A stretch of 64,000 nt of DNA. It comes from Rhizomicrobium electricum. Lineage in GTDB: Bacteria; Pseudomonadota; Alphaproteobacteria; Micropepsales; Micropepsaceae. The DNA lies in assembly GCF_011762045.1 (NCBI RefSeq), contig NZ_JAASQS010000005.1:186001-250000 (forward strand), read 5' to 3'. The translations under genes were made by a program, and so were the position numbers. Shown one piece after another: positions 48,509-57,792 of this stretch; position 1 is the stretch's first letter, and each line of letters opens with the position of its first letter. The notes under the pieces were generated by a model. That model did no database searches. It was given only the letters and a program-made list of their open reading frames with translations, and was not told the origin of the DNA.

Positions 48509-51500
48509 TTCAGCTCGTCGCCTTCCCAGGTCGCCACCAGCTTGATCAGCACCGACTTGCCGGCATCGAGCAGATGGCGCGAGGCGGCCAGAACTTCGGA
48601 GAAGAACATCACCTCGTACATGCCGGTCGGATCGGAGAACGAGCAGAAGGCATACATCTGGTCGTTCTTGCCGCGCCGCTCGGATTTGCGGATCACGGTA
48701 CCGGCTAGGATCGGCGACGAAGCGCTGCGCCGGTCTTCCAGCACTTCGGCGTAGGTCACCGCCTGCAAGCGCTTCAGCGCGACGCGATACTGATCGAGCG
48801 GGTGACCCGACAGATAGAAGCCCATGGCGCCGAATTCCTCGCCAAGGCGCTCGTGCGGCGGCCAATCGTTCACGGCCGGCAGACGCAATTCGGCCTTTGC
48901 CGGGCCGCCGCCGAACAGGCTCACCTGCCCGCTTTCGCGCTCGCTGGTGGCGGCCTGAGCGGCAGCAAGAATGAGATCGGCGCCTTCCACCACCTGACGG
49001 CGGTTTTTGTTGAGGCTGTCGAACGCCCCCGCGCGCGCGAGGTTTTCCACCACCCGCTTGTTGATCTGCTTGGGATCGATGCGGTTGGCGAAATCGGCCA
49101 TCGACCGGAACGGGCCGCCTTGCTGGCGCACCTCGACCAGATGGTCCATGGCCTGCCGGCCGACACCCTTGATCGCGGCCAGGGCGTAGTAGATTTCCTT
49201 CTTCTCGGCATCGACCGAAAACACCGCGGTGGAGCGATTGACGTCGGGCTGCAACACCTTGATGCCGAGACGCTGCGCTTCCTGCCGGAAGATGTTGAGC
49301 CGGTCGGTGGCGCCGATATCGAGGGTCATCGACGCGGCGAGGAATTCGACCGGGTAATGCGCCTTCAGATACGCCGTTTGATAGGCAACGTGGGCGTACG
49401 CGGCGGCGTGGCCCTTGTTGAAGCCATAACCGGCGAACTTGGCGGCCTGATCGAAGATCTGCTCGGCGATTTCCGGCAGCACGCCGCGTTCGGAGGCGCC
49501 TTTCAAGAAGCGCTCGCGCTCCTTGACCATCTCCGCCACGATTTTCTTGCCCATGGCGCGGCGCAGATTGTCGGCCTGCCCCATGGTGTAGCCGGCCAGT
49601 TCCTGGGCGATGTGCATGACGTCTTCCTGATACGTCATGACGCCGTAGGTATCTTTCAGGATCGGCTCGAGCTTGGGGTGGAGATACTCCGGCTCCTCCC
49701 TGCCATTCTTGACGGCGATGTACTTCGGGATCGAGTCCATCGGTCCCGGACGATAAAGGGCCACAAGCGCGACGAGGTCGTTGATGCGGTCGGGCTTCAT
49801 CTTGCGCATCAGGTCGCGCATGCCCGTGGATTCCAACTGGAACACGCCGACGCTGTCGCCCTTGGCCAGCATCTCGAACGTTTCCTTGTCGGTGAAATCG
49901 AGGCTTGCCGCATCGACCTCGATGCCGCGCTGGGCGATCAGGTCTTGCGCCTTGGCGATCACCGTCAGGGTCTTGAGGCCGAGGAAGTCGAATTTCACCA
50001 GGCCCGATTTTTCCGAACCCTTGTAGTCGAACTGCGCCACCGGCACGTCGGAGCGCGGATCGAAATAGAGCGGCAACAACTCGTCCAGCGGCCGGTCGCC
50101 GATGATGACGCCGGCGGGATGGGTCGAAACGTTGCGGTACAGCCCTTCGAGCTTGCGGGCGATGTCGAACAGACGCTGGGCGATCGGCTCCTGTTCGGCG
50201 ATCTGCTGCAGCCGCGGCTCGGCTTCGATGGCCTCGTCGAGGGTGATGTGCTTGCCGGGCTGGCCGGGGATCAGCTTGGCGATGCGGTCGACGAGACCGA
50301 GCGGCATCTGCAAGACGCGTCCGACGTCGCGCACCGCCGCGCGCGCCTGCAACGAACCGAGCGCCAGGATGTGGCCGACCTTCTCGTGGCCGTATTTGTC
50401 GCGCACGTAATGCACGACCTCGTCGCGCCGCTCCTGACAGAAGTCGATGTCGAAGTCCGGCATCGAAATACGTTCCGGGTTGAGGAAGCGTTCGAAGAAC
50501 AGGCCGAACCGCAACGGATCGAGGTTGGTGATGTCGAGCGACCACGCCACCAGCGACGCCGCACCCGAACCGCGCACGCCGACCGGAATGCCCTGCGCCC
50601 GCGTCCACTTCATGAAGTCGGACACGATCAGGAAGTAGCCGGGGAACTGCATCTTGATGATGACGTCGAGTTCGTAGGCCAGTCGCTTGTCGTATTCGGA
50701 GCGGTCGGCATAAAGCCCGTTCTTGGCGAGACGCCGCTCGAGACCGGATTCGGCCTGCGCCTTCAACTCTTCCACCGCCGACAGCCCCGAGGCGGGCTCG
50801 AAAATCGGCAGCAGCGGATGGCGCTTGATCGGCTTCACGGCACAACGGCGCGCGATCTCGATCGTGTTGGCGATGGCCTCCGGCAGATCGGCAAACTGGG
50901 CCGCCATTTCGGCAGCGCTCTTGAAGCGATGCTCCGGCGTAACGCGGTGGCGGTCTTCCACCGAGACATAGGTACTCTCGGAAATGCAGAGCAGCGCGTC
51001 GTGCGCCTCGTACATGTCGGCGCGGCCGAAATGGACGTCGTTGGTGGCCACCAGCGGCAGCTTCTTGGCATAAGCCAGATCGATCAGGCCGTTCTCGGCG
51101 GCGCGTTCTTCCGGCATGCCGTGGCGCTGAAGCTCAACATAAAGCCGGTTGGGGAAGATGTCCGCCAACTTGTCGAGCACCGTCTCGGCCAGCTCCATCT
51201 GGCCGGTCTCGATCAGCTTGTTGATCGGGCCGCCGGGGCCGCCGGTAATGGCGATGATGCCTTCGTTGTACTTGGCGAGCGTTTCGGCGGTGACATGCGG
51301 CCAGTCGCCCGGATCGACTCCCAGATAGGCGGCCGACAACAGCTTGCAGAGATTGAGATAGCCCTTCTGGTTCTGGATATAGATCGGCAGATATGGCGGC
51401 TTGGGCTTGGAGCCCAGCGTCTGGGCACCGGTCAGCTCGACGGCCAGCATGCAGCCGATGATCGGCTGGACGCCCGCCTTGGCCACGGTGTCGGTCCAGT

Positions 51501-51666
51501 CGAACACCCCGAACACCTGGTTGACGTCGGTGACGGCGACCGCCGGCATGGCGTTCTCGACGCACAGCTTGGCGAGCTCCTTCGGCCGGATGGCGCCCTC
51601 GATCAACGAGTAGGCGCTCTTCACCCGGAGATGGACAAACCCGGCCGGTTTCTTCCCGTCAGCCAA
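48244..51666 (-). CDS. dnaE: DNA polymerase III subunit alpha
   Basis: 1140 residues, the DnaE1 size. N-terminal PHP domain (FVHLRVKSAYSLIEGAIRPK), the palm with catalytic aspartates in SMPDFDIDFCQERRDEVV (near residue 400), GSGAASLVAWSLDITNLDPL, the fingers, GVFQLESTGMRDLMRKMKPD, MTYQEDVMHIAQELAGYTMG, a helix-hairpin-helix region, an OB domain and a short C-terminal part. It is the replicative polymerase. Its last 265 bases are the direct repeat bounding the DpnI island, so the present end may have been supplied by that event. It starts six bases after the upstream DUF3788 gene. Confidence 0.97.
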   Translation of the reverse strand: MADGKKPAGFVHLRVKSAYSLIEGAIRPKELAKLCVENAMPAVAVTDVNQVFGVFDWTDTVAKAGVQPIIGCMLAVELTGAQTLGSKPKPPYLPIYIQNQKGYLNLCKLLSAAYLGVDPGDWPHVTAETLAKYNEGIIAITGGPGGPINKLIETGQMELAETVLDKLADIFPNRLYVELQRHGMPEERAAENGLIDLAYAKKLPLVATNDVHFGRADMYEAHDALLCISESTYVSVEDRHRVTPEHRFKSAAEMAAQFADLPEAIANTIEIARRCAVKPIKRHPLLPIFEPASGLSAVEELKAQAESGLERRLAKNGLYADRSEYDKRLAYELDVIIKMQFPGYFLIVSDFMKWTRAQGIPVGVRGSGAASLVAWSLDITNLDPLRFGLFFERFLNPERISMPDFDIDFCQERRDEVVHYVRDKYGHEKVGHILALGSLQARAAVRDVGRVLQMPLGLVDRIAKLIPGQPGKHITLDEAIEAEPRLQQIAEQEPIAQRLFDIARKLEGLYRNVSTHPAGVIIGDRPLDELLPLYFDPRSDVPVAQFDYKGSEKSGLVKFDFLGLKTLTVIAKAQDLIAQRGIEVDAASLDFTDKETFEMLAKGDSVGVFQLESTGMRDLMRKMKPDRINDLVALVALYRPGPMDSIPKYIAVKNGREEPEYLHPKLEPILKDTYGVMTYQEDVMHIAQELAGYTMGQADNLRRAMGKKIVAEMVKERERFLKGASERGVLPEIAEQIFDQAAKFAGYGFNKGHAAAYAHVAYQTAYLKAHYPVEFLAASMTLDIGATDRLNIFRQEAQRLGIKVLQPDVNRSTAVFSVDAEKKEIYYALAAIKGVGRQAMDHLVEVRQQGGPFRSMADFANRIDPKQINKRVVENLARAGAFDSLNKNRRQVVEGADLILAAAQAATSERESGQVSLFGGGPAKAELRLPAVNDWPPHERLGEEFGAMGFYLSGHPLDQYRVALKRLQAVTYAEVLEDRRSASSPILAGTVIRKSERRGKNDQMYAFCSFSDPTGMYEVMFFSEVLAASRHLLDAGKSVLIKLVATWEGDELKLRATWVKDLETEAMHAGEGLRLHVGDVAAIPGIAGALKNPGKGVVTLVVPGGPGEEVEIALPKRHQVTSALKDVLRVIPGVLEVESV

Positions 51667-51672
51667 ACCAAC

Positions 51673-52182
51673 TCACTCCTTCGGCGCGCTTTTTTGATGG
51701 TCGCGCTTCCTATCCGAAAACCGGGAGCCACTTTTCGGGAAGCGCTCCAACTTGCATTCCAGAAGTTTCACGATCCCCGGCACGTCGGCGGCCGTTGCGG
51801 GGGCGATCTGGATGTAATGCCCCTCGGGATAGACCTTGGCCTCCGCCGCCAGTTTCTTGATCCGGGCCGGCAGCCTGGCTGCCATCGCCAGACCGAAAGC
51901 CCGTTCGCCGAGCATGACACGCACTTCCATCGCGCCCGGCTGGGGCAAGAGATACACCAGATTGCGGTCCTTCTTGTGCAGGACGGCATAGACCCCGAAC
52001 GCCAACTTCTTGGCCGGGCGCCAGTCAAGCTCGCACGACACTACCGCCTGGACCGCCGCAATCACCGCATCCCACACTGCCGCGGCCGGACCGAGCTCCG
52101 CGGCCAAAACTTCCGAGGCGGGTGCCTTGGCGGCAGGCTTCTTCGGGGCGGCCTTCTTCGCGACCTTCTTCACGGCAGCCAT
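51673..52182 (-). CDS. DUF3788-like protein with Lys/Ala-rich N-terminus
   Basis: 169 residues. A basic Ala/Lys/Pro leader of about 25 residues (KKVAKKAAPKKPAAKA) is followed by a DUF3788-type domain (about 35-145: CELDWRPAKKLAFGVYAVLH, NLVYLLPQPGAMEVRVMLGE). The C-terminal 20 residues (SGSRFSDRKRDHQKSAPKE) come from a dispersed repeat element inserted at the 3' end. It is a paralogue of the gene just upstream and lies directly before dnaE. Function unknown. Confidence 0.7.
   Translation of the reverse strand: MAAVKKVAKKAAPKKPAAKAPASEVLAAELGPAAAVWDAVIAAVQAVVSCELDWRPAKKLAFGVYAVLHKKDRNLVYLLPQPGAMEVRVMLGERAFGLAMAARLPARIKKLAAEAKVYPEGHYIQIAPATAADVPGIVKLLECKLERFPKSGSRFSDRKRDHQKSAPKE
51692..51747. 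repeat. Dispersed intergenic-type repeat, copy 1 (inside coding 3' end)
   Basis: The stretch with TCGCGCTT, then GAAAACCG, then AGCCACTTTTC and AGCGCTC is shared in order with 61892-61970. Similar short palindromic repeats are scattered through many alphaproteobacterial genomes. Here it forms the C-terminal codons of the DUF3788-like gene. Confidence 0.6.
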
Positions 52183-52608
52183 TCAATCCTCCGCCGCCAC
52201 GGTGCATTGGGCCAGGGTGAGGACTTCGGCGATATCGGCCTCGGTCTTCACCACAAAGCGGATGCCCCGCCCTTCGGCGGTCGGCTTGGTGTCGGCCAGC
52301 ATCTGCTTGATCGCCGGACGAAGGTCCGAGCGCATGGCGAGCTGGAAGGCATATCCGTTCAGCACCACCCCGACCAGGAGCCTGCCGGCCATCGGCATCA
52401 GGTAGACGATCGTCTTGTCCCGGCGGCGGACCAGACACATCCGGCCGAACGCCAGTTCCGACGGACGCCACTCCTGGACCAGAGGGCCGAACTGCTCTTC
52501 CAGTCCGCTAAGGATCTGCGGCCAAGCCGAGGTGCTGTTGCCAAGCGCGGCATGCAATTCGGCTGTGGTGGGAGGGGTAACGTCCTTCCTCTCTGCCCCA
52601 CCCGTCAT
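52183..52608 (-). CDS. DUF3788-like protein
   Basis: 141 residues, no leader or repeat tail. It is similar to the next gene: WRPSELAFGRMCLVRRRDKTIVYL aligns with WRPAKKLAFGVYAVLHKKDRNLVYL, and VGVVLNGYAFQLAM with VRVMLGERAFGLAM. The stop directly abuts the ATG of the paralogue, so they are an operon that continues into dnaE. The small SOS-type transcript unit lies upstream. Function unknown. Confidence 0.7.
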   Translation of the reverse strand: MTGGAERKDVTPPTTAELHAALGNSTSAWPQILSGLEEQFGPLVQEWRPSELAFGRMCLVRRRDKTIVYLMPMAGRLLVGVVLNGYAFQLAMRSDLRPAIKQMLADTKPTAEGRGIRFVVKTEADIAEVLTLAQCTVAAED

Positions 52609-52698
52609 GGCTCACTCCCGTGCTCCCGACAGGTTTATGGCTTGAAGGTCACGGCCAGAAGGCCGCTCGACGTTCCATCCACAGTTATGCGCAACGCC

Positions 52699-52815
52699 TC
52701 AGCCGACCATCAAAAGCGACTGCGCGGCCCCCGCGAGAAGAAAACTGGAGGCAAAAAAGACAATCAAACCAATGCCTGCCACGGCGTCCTTAAACCAAGC
52801 CATCAGCCTCTCCAT
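52699..52815 (-). CDS. Small single-span membrane peptide under an SOS-type promoter
   Basis: A 38-codon ORF from the ATG at 52815, or 34 residues from the ATG at 52803 that has GGAGAGG four bases upstream (preferred). The peptide starts MAWFKDAVAGIGLIVFFASS and ends with SLLMVG; residues about 8-29 are one hydrophobic span preceded by a charged patch. The -35/-10 pair and LexA-type box end 35 bases upstream. LexA-controlled membrane peptides of this size are known as SOS-induced division inhibitors (Caulobacter SidA) or toxins (E. coli TisB); homology is not claimed. The gap 52609-52698 has nothing else. Confidence 0.55.
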   Translation of the reverse strand: MERLMAWFKDAVAGIGLIVFFASSFLLAGAAQSLLMVG

Positions 52816-52849
52816 CGCCTATCCACGGGGCATCCACAGCCTTACGCAC

Positions 52850-52878
52850 ACCCTATTGTTCGCCCTATGTTCTGTCAA
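52850..52878 (-). promoter_or_regulatory. SOS-type promoter with LexA box
   Basis: On the minus strand TTGACA (52878-52873), a 17-bp spacer and TAGGGT (52855-52850). The spacer contains GAAC-ATAGGGC-GAAC (52872-52858), the same spaced repeat as at lexA. It points at the small membrane peptide and, beyond it, the DUF3788 pair and dnaE. Confidence 0.7.
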
Positions 52879-52931
52879 GAACAAAACAGATACACCAGCG
52901 ACACGCTATTTTTATACTGGCAATACATGGG

Positions 52932-52959
52932 TTGACTCCTATTTATGCCTTGGTATTAA
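52932..52959 (+). promoter_or_regulatory. Promoter of the DUF2239 gene
   Basis: TTGACT (52932-52937), 16-bp spacer, TATTAA (52954-52959), 30 bases before the ATG at 52989. It is divergent from the SOS-type promoter. Confidence 0.55.
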
Positions 52960-52988
52960 TCTCACCAAACCTCACGGAGTTGTCTGTC

Positions 52989-53618
52989 ATGGAGGAAGCA
53001 TTGTTCCGGCCCTGCACCGCTTTTGCGGGCGAAAAACGCCTCGTTTCCGGCCCGCTCGTCGAAGTCGCGCTGGCGGTGAAGAATCAGGTCGATTCGGACG
53101 CGCGAATCCCGATTCTCGTGTTCGATGATGCCAACGCACACATGGTCGAACTCAATCTCAGCGGCACCAAGCAGGAGATCATCTCCCGCCTGCCCGAGGC
53201 GGTGGCCCACACCAATGATCCGGAGCCGGAGACCGCCGAGCCGGAGCGCAGCGGTCGTCGCGGACGCCCCAAGCTCGGCGTCGTCGGCCGTGAGGTGACC
53301 CTGCTCCCGCGCCATTGGCAGTGGCTGGACGCCCAGCCGGGCGGTGCCTCGGTGGCGCTGCGCAAGCTGGTCGATCAGGCTCGGCGCGACAGCGGCGACC
53401 GCGACCGGCGGCGCGCGGCGAACGAAGCCACCTACCGTTTCGTGACCGCGATGGGGGGAGACCGGCCCGGATACGAGGAGGCCGTGCGCGCGCTCTATGC
53501 CGGCGACCTCAAGCGGTTCTCCGAGCAGATCGCATCCTGGCCGGCCGACATCCGCGACTACGCCATCGGTCTGGCGTTTGCGGCGGAGAACCCAACCCCT
53601 TCGTCAGTACCAGCTTGA
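52989..53618 (+). CDS. DUF2239 family protein
   Basis: 209 residues from the ATG at 52989 (Shine-Dalgarno-like sequence is weak). The N-terminal half is a beta-rich segment (FRPCTAFAGEKRLVSGPLVE; ILVFDDANAHMVELNL). The family hallmark is in the middle: GRPKLGVVGREVTLLPRHWQ, then WLDAQPGGASVALRKLVDQA, and a C-terminal helical half ends in IRDYAIGLAFA. Function is not known; members are common small cytosolic proteins in proteobacteria. Confidence 0.85.
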   Translation: MEEALFRPCTAFAGEKRLVSGPLVEVALAVKNQVDSDARIPILVFDDANAHMVELNLSGTKQEIISRLPEAVAHTNDPEPETAEPERSGRRGRPKLGVVGREVTLLPRHWQWLDAQPGGASVALRKLVDQARRDSGDRDRRRAANEATYRFVTAMGGDRPGYEEAVRALYAGDLKRFSEQIASWPADIRDYAIGLAFAAENPTPSSVPA

Positions 53619-53658
53619 GGGGGGCGTTGCGTTCACACTGCTGTGACGTCCCGGCGCT

Positions 53659-55035
53659 TCATGCTCCCGCCAGCGTATCGCGGATGATGCCGAGCCCTTC
53701 CCGCACCCGCTCGAAGGTCGGCGGCGTGCCGAGGCAGATGCGGATGGCGTGGGTGGGATTGCCGCGGTCGACCACGAAGGCATCGGTCGCCTCCACCAGC
53801 ACCTCGCGCCGGGCAAGATCGTCCTTGAACTGGGCAGCGCGCCAAGGCGCCGGCAGTTTGAGCCAGAGATGGGGCGCGTTGGGATGCAGCGAGAGGTCGA
53901 AATCGCCAAGGGTGTCGCGCGCCGCGCCCTGACGGCGCTTGATCTCGGCACGCTGGTCCTTGATGAGCTTGTCGGCGTCGCCATGGGCTATGAGGTTGGC
54001 CGCCAACTCCATCAGCAGCGGCGACGCCAGCCAACTGGTGATGCGCAAGTTCGCCAGCGCATCCTGGTAGAAGCGCTCCGGCACCGAGAGGAACGCCAGC
54101 CGCAAGGTCGGCGCCAGCGCCTTCGACAGCCCGGCGATGTAGAACGCCGCGCCGGGCAAGAAGCTGGCGATCGGCGGCAGCGGGTCCTCCAACAGCGGGG
54201 CGAAGATGTCGTCCTCGATCAGCGGCACGCCGTGGCGCTCGAGGATTTTGGCCACCGCCTTGCGGCGACTGAGCGACAACAGTGTCGCGGTCGGATTGTG
54301 CAGAGTCGGCACCAGATAGACCGCCGCCGCCTTATTGCATTTCAGCAGACTTTCGAGGTGATCCGGCACTAAGCCCTGGCGATCCATCTTGATGCCGAGC
54401 AGCTTCAGTTTCAGCTTCTGGGCCGCGCCTTTCAGCGCCTGCGAGGTGAATTCCTCGGCCAGGATCGTGTCGCCCGACCGGCACAGGGTCATCAGACTGA
54501 GGAAACCGGCATGCAGCGCGCCGGAGCAGATCAATGTGGTGCGCGGCTCGGCCGCCACGCCGAAGCGCGACACCCAGGCGGCCGCGGCGGTGCGATGACC
54601 CTCCCAGGCGCTGTTCTGCTGGTACTGCAAAAGCTCGGCGAAGTATGGCGCCTTCATCACGGCATCGAGCTGGCGGCCGATCAGCGCGGCGTTCTTGATC
54701 GCGCACGGATAGTTGTCGCAGAAATCGATGGCGCGGGCGTACGGGTTCTCGTTTGGCCACGAAATGCCGCCGGCGCTGCCGCGCACGAAGCTGCCCCGCC
54801 CCACTTCGCCCGACAGAAGGCCGCGCCGCATCGCCAGCCGGTAGGCCTTGTTCACCGTGCCAGGGTTGAGCCCCAGCGTGTAGGCCAGGAGGCGTTGCGG
54901 CGGCAGCCGGGCGCCCGGTTTCAGCCGCCCCGAGGCGATATCGTCGGCAATGGCGTCCGCGATGGCTTGGTAAACGTCACCGGTCCGGCCGTTGAGATCG
55001 GGCAGCCAATCGAGGCGGTAGGGATTGTGCGTCAT
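53659..55035 (-). CDS. MocR-type transcriptional regulator (GntR winged helix plus aminotransferase domain)
   Basis: 458 residues from the ATG at 55035. The N-terminal GntR winged helix (YQAIADAIADDIASGRLKPG, RLLAYTLGLNPGTVNKAYRL) is fused to a class I aminotransferase-like domain. The PLP lysine should be in YIAGLSKALAPTLRLAF, and LIEDDIFAPLLED carries the cofactor aspartate region. MocR proteins sense PLP or an amino compound and control neighbours. It is divergent from an Asp/Glu racemase gene, and a palindrome touches its start codon, suggesting control of both. Confidence 0.93.
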   Translation of the reverse strand: MTHNPYRLDWLPDLNGRTGDVYQAIADAIADDIASGRLKPGARLPPQRLLAYTLGLNPGTVNKAYRLAMRRGLLSGEVGRGSFVRGSAGGISWPNENPYARAIDFCDNYPCAIKNAALIGRQLDAVMKAPYFAELLQYQQNSAWEGHRTAAAAWVSRFGVAAEPRTTLICSGALHAGFLSLMTLCRSGDTILAEEFTSQALKGAAQKLKLKLLGIKMDRQGLVPDHLESLLKCNKAAAVYLVPTLHNPTATLLSLSRRKAVAKILERHGVPLIEDDIFAPLLEDPLPPIASFLPGAAFYIAGLSKALAPTLRLAFLSVPERFYQDALANLRITSWLASPLLMELAANLIAHGDADKLIKDQRAEIKRRQGAARDTLGDFDLSLHPNAPHLWLKLPAPWRAAQFKDDLARREVLVEATDAFVVDRGNPTHAIRICLGTPPTFERVREGLGIIRDTLAGA

Positions 55036-55072
55036 ACAATTCCGAATTGTTCGGCCAGCAATAGAACAATTG
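55036..55072. promoter_or_regulatory. Probable MocR operator
   Basis: A perfect palindrome ACAATTC-C-GAATTGT at 55036-55050 abuts the regulator's start codon, and a second ACAATT half site lies 30 bases away at 55066. The layout between divergent genes fits a MocR binding site controlling itself and the racemase gene. Confidence 0.5.
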
Positions 55073-55131
55073 CACCGGAATGCTCGGCGGGTAAAGCATC
55101 CTGCCGTCACGCGTTCACATCAGAGATTACC

Positions 55132-55821
55132 ATGAAGACCATCGGCCTGATCGGCGGCACCAGCTGGACCTCGACTATCGAGTACTATCGCATCCTCAAC
55201 GAGGAAGTGGCGCGGCGGTTGGGCGGGCTGCATTGCGCGCGCATGGTGATCTACAACGTGGAATTCGCCGACCTCGAAGGGGCGATGCATTCGGGCCGCT
55301 GGGACGATGCCGCCGCGATCCTGTCGGGCGCGGCCACCAAGCTGCAAGCGGCGGGCGCCGAAGCCATCGTGATGTGCTCGAACCTGATCCATCGCATGGC
55401 CCCCACCGTCCAGAGTGCGGTCCCGGTTCCCCTGCTCCATCTCGGCGACGCCCTGGCGGCCGAAGTGAAGACGCGCGGTTATCAGAAAGTGGCCTTGCTG
55501 GGTGCGTGGCACACCATGAAGGAAGATTTCTATCGCGGCCGCATCGCCGACAAGAGCGGCGCCGAGGTGCTGATCCCGAGCGACGACGAATGCCGCTTCA
55601 TCGACACCGCGATCTTCACGCGCATGTGCCGCGACGTCTACACCGACGAGGATCGGGCCGCGTTCCTTGCCATCATCGAAAAGCTGAAGCGGCACGGCGC
55701 CGAAGGCGTGCTGCTCGCCTGCACCGAACTGCCGGTGCTCTTGACCGATGCGCCGTTGCCGCTGCTATCGAGCATCGACCTGCACTGCCGCTACGCGATC
55801 GATTGGGCGATGGCGGCTTAA
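55132..55821 (+). CDS. Aspartate/glutamate racemase family protein
   Basis: 229 residues. Two-domain racemase with [20 protein letters not shown] at the N-terminus and the two catalytic cysteines in [12 protein letters not shown] (near residue 83) and [11 protein letters not shown] (near 193). The first has CSN where many members have CNT. It probably interconverts D/L-aspartate or a related amino acid. It is divergent from the MocR regulator, a common partnership. Its last four bases overlap the lolD stop on the other strand. Confidence 0.9.
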   Translation: MKTIGLIGGTSWTSTIEYYRILNEEVARRLGGLHCARMVIYNVEFADLEGAMHSGRWDDAAAILSGAATKLQAAGAEAIVMCSNLIHRMAPTVQSAVPVPLLHLGDALAAEVKTRGYQKVALLGAWHTMKEDFYRGRIADKSGAEVLIPSDDECRFIDTAIFTRMCRDVYTDEDRAAFLAIIEKLKRHGAEGVLLACTELPVLLTDAPLPLLSSIDLHCRYAIDWAMAA

Positions 55822-56534
55822 ACCGCCGGCGCTCCGAGTTTACCAGCATCCAGCAAACGGCCTTCGTGCAGAACGAGGGCGCGGTCCATCTTGGCCGCCA
55901 GTTGCAGATTGTGCGTGGCGATCAGGGCCGCGACGCCTTCCGAGCGCACCAGCGTGACCAGTGCATCGAACACGCCGGCAGCCGTCTTGGGATCGAGATT
56001 GCCGGTCGGCTCATCGGCCAACAAGATGCGCGGATGATTGGCCAGCGCGCGGGCGATGGCGACGCGCTGCTGTTCGCCGCCGGACAGTTGCGCGGGGCGA
56101 TGGTCGGCGCGGCCTTCGAGCCCCATCACGGTCAACAGACGCAAGGCTTCCACCGCGGCGTCCTTGCGCTTCGTGCCGGCGATCATCTGCGGGATGACGA
56201 CGTTCTCGAGCGCGGTGAATTCCGGCAGAAGGTGATGCGCCTGATAGACGAAGCCGATGGTCTCGCGGCGGATGCGGGTGCGCTCGTCGTCGCTCATCGC
56301 CGCCACATACTGGCCGTTGATGAGAATGTCGCCCGACGTCGGGGATTCGAGCAGCCCGGCGATGTGCAGCAGCGACGACTTGCCGGCGCCCGAGGGGCCG
56401 ACCAGCGCCACGATCTCGCCCGGCACCAGGGCCGCCGACGCATCGCGGAAGATTTCGAGTTGTCCGGGACCTTCGCGGAAAATGCGGACGATGTTCTCGA
56501 AGCGGAGAGCGGCTTCCATGCTGGGATCACTCAT
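55818..56534 (-). CDS. lolD: Lipoprotein-releasing ABC transporter ATP-binding protein
   Basis: 238 residues from the ATG at 56534, which overlaps the lolC end by eight bases. Walker [10 protein letters not shown], the Q-loop, signature [15 protein letters not shown], Walker [13 protein letters not shown] and the H-loop THNLQ. It powers extraction of outer-membrane lipoproteins from the inner membrane with LolC/E. A second in-frame ATG five codons on is also possible. It follows lolC and proS on the same transcript. Confidence 0.95.
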   Translation of the reverse strand: MSDPSMEAALRFENIVRIFREGPGQLEIFRDASAALVPGEIVALVGPSGAGKSSLLHIAGLLESPTSGDILINGQYVAAMSDDERTRIRRETIGFVYQAHHLLPEFTALENVVIPQMIAGTKRKDAAVEALRLLTVMGLEGRADHRPAQLSGGEQQRVAIARALANHPRILLADEPTGNLDPKTAAGVFDALVTLVRSEGVAALIATHNLQLAAKMDRALVLHEGRLLDAGKLGAPAV

Positions 56535-57786
56535 AGCGCAGCGCCTCCACCGGATCGAGCCGTGCCGCCCGCCAAGCCGGATAGAGCGTGGCAAGGAAAC
56601 TGAGCAGCAAGGCCACAAACACGGTCACCGCCACTTCCAGCGGGTCCATCAGCGCCGGCATGTGGGAGAGGAAGTAGATTTCCGGATTGAACAGATTGGT
56701 GCCGGTCAGCTTCATCAGGATCTGGCGGATCGCCTCGATGTTCTTGCAGAACAGAACGCCGATCAGGAAGCCGATGAACGTGCCGGAAACGCCGATGCTC
56801 ATGCCGGTGATGAGGAACACGCGCATCACCGCGCCGCGCGTGGCGCCCATGGTGCGCAGAATGGCGATATCGGGCGACTTGTCCTTCACCAGCATATAAA
56901 GCCCGGACACGATGTTGAGCGCAGCGACGACCACGATCAGGGTCAGGATCAGCGCCATCACGTTGCGCTCTACCTGCACCGCATCGAAGAAGGTGGACTG
57001 GGTGTCGCGCCAGGTCAGCACGCGCACGCCGCTGCCGACCACCTTTTCGATGTTCGCCGCGATGCCGTCGACCTTGTCGGGATCGATGGTCATCACTTCG
57101 AGGCTGGGCACGGCATCACCGTAGTTGAAGAACATCTGCGCTTCCGACAACGGCATGTAGATGATGGTCTTGTCGTACTCGCTCATGCCGATGGTGAAGA
57201 GACCGGCGACCGAATAGACCTTGGCGCGCGGCATGGTGCCGAACGGCGTTACGTCGCCGTGCAAGCCGAGAATCTTAATGTCCGAACCGGGATAGAGGCC
57301 CATGCGCTGGGCCAGCCGCGCACCGACCAGCACGGTGTCCTCGCCGTAAGCCCGCAAGGCGGCGGGCGGCAGCGACTTCGACACCATGGTCAGCGCCTCG
57401 ACATCGGCGCGCCGAATGCCCCGGATCTGCACGCCAGTGGCGACGCCATTGGCATCGACCGCCGCAAAGCCCTGTACCATCGGCGTAACGTGGGTCACGC
57501 CTTTGACCTTGGCGATGCGGGCGGCCAAGGCATCGTAATCGGAAATCGGTTGGCCTGACGCCGACTGCACCATGATATGGCCGTCGATGCCCAGAATGCG
57601 GCCCATCAGGTCGTGACGGAACCCATTCATCACCGCCATAACGATGATCAGCACCGCCACGCCGAGCGCGATGCCGACCAGCGAGATGACCGAGATGATC
57701 GAAATGAAACTCTCCGCCCGCTTGGCGCGCAAATAACGCAACGCCAGCATCCATTCGAACGGCGAAAACGGGCGGGTGGATTTCAT
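56527..57786 (-). CDS. lolC: Lipoprotein-releasing ABC transporter permease
   Basis: 419 residues. The N-terminal span and motif [20 protein letters not shown], ending in a large periplasmic MacB-type domain (about 50-265) and three C-terminal spans. The N-terminal [10 protein letters not shown] and the C-terminal [19 protein letters not shown] are typical of LolC/LolE. Alphaproteobacteria usually have one such permease acting as a homodimer. It overlaps lolD and lies six bases after the proS stop. Confidence 0.93.
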   Translation of the reverse strand: MKSTRPFSPFEWMLALRYLRAKRAESFISIISVISLVGIALGVAVLIIVMAVMNGFRHDLMGRILGIDGHIMVQSASGQPISDYDALAARIAKVKGVTHVTPMVQGFAAVDANGVATGVQIRGIRRADVEALTMVSKSLPPAALRAYGEDTVLVGARLAQRMGLYPGSDIKILGLHGDVTPFGTMPRAKVYSVAGLFTIGMSEYDKTIIYMPLSEAQMFFNYGDAVPSLEVMTIDPDKVDGIAANIEKVVGSGVRVLTWRDTQSTFFDAVQVERNVMALILTLIVVVAALNIVSGLYMLVKDKSPDIAILRTMGATRGAVMRVFLITGMSIGVSGTFIGFLIGVLFCKNIEAIRQILMKLTGTNLFNPEIYFLSHMPALMDPLEVAVTVFVALLLSFLATLYPAWRAARLDPVEALRYE

Positions 57787-57792
57787 GATGGC

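Noticed and set aside
48215..50845. Second long minus-strand frame inside dnaE
   Set aside because: Arginine/glycine-rich off-frame translation of dnaE, with no family similarity.
48802..52935. 1377-codon open frame antisense to dnaE and the DUF3788 genes
   Set aside because: It spans several well-supported genes and has no recognisable protein features; it is an artefact of codon bias.
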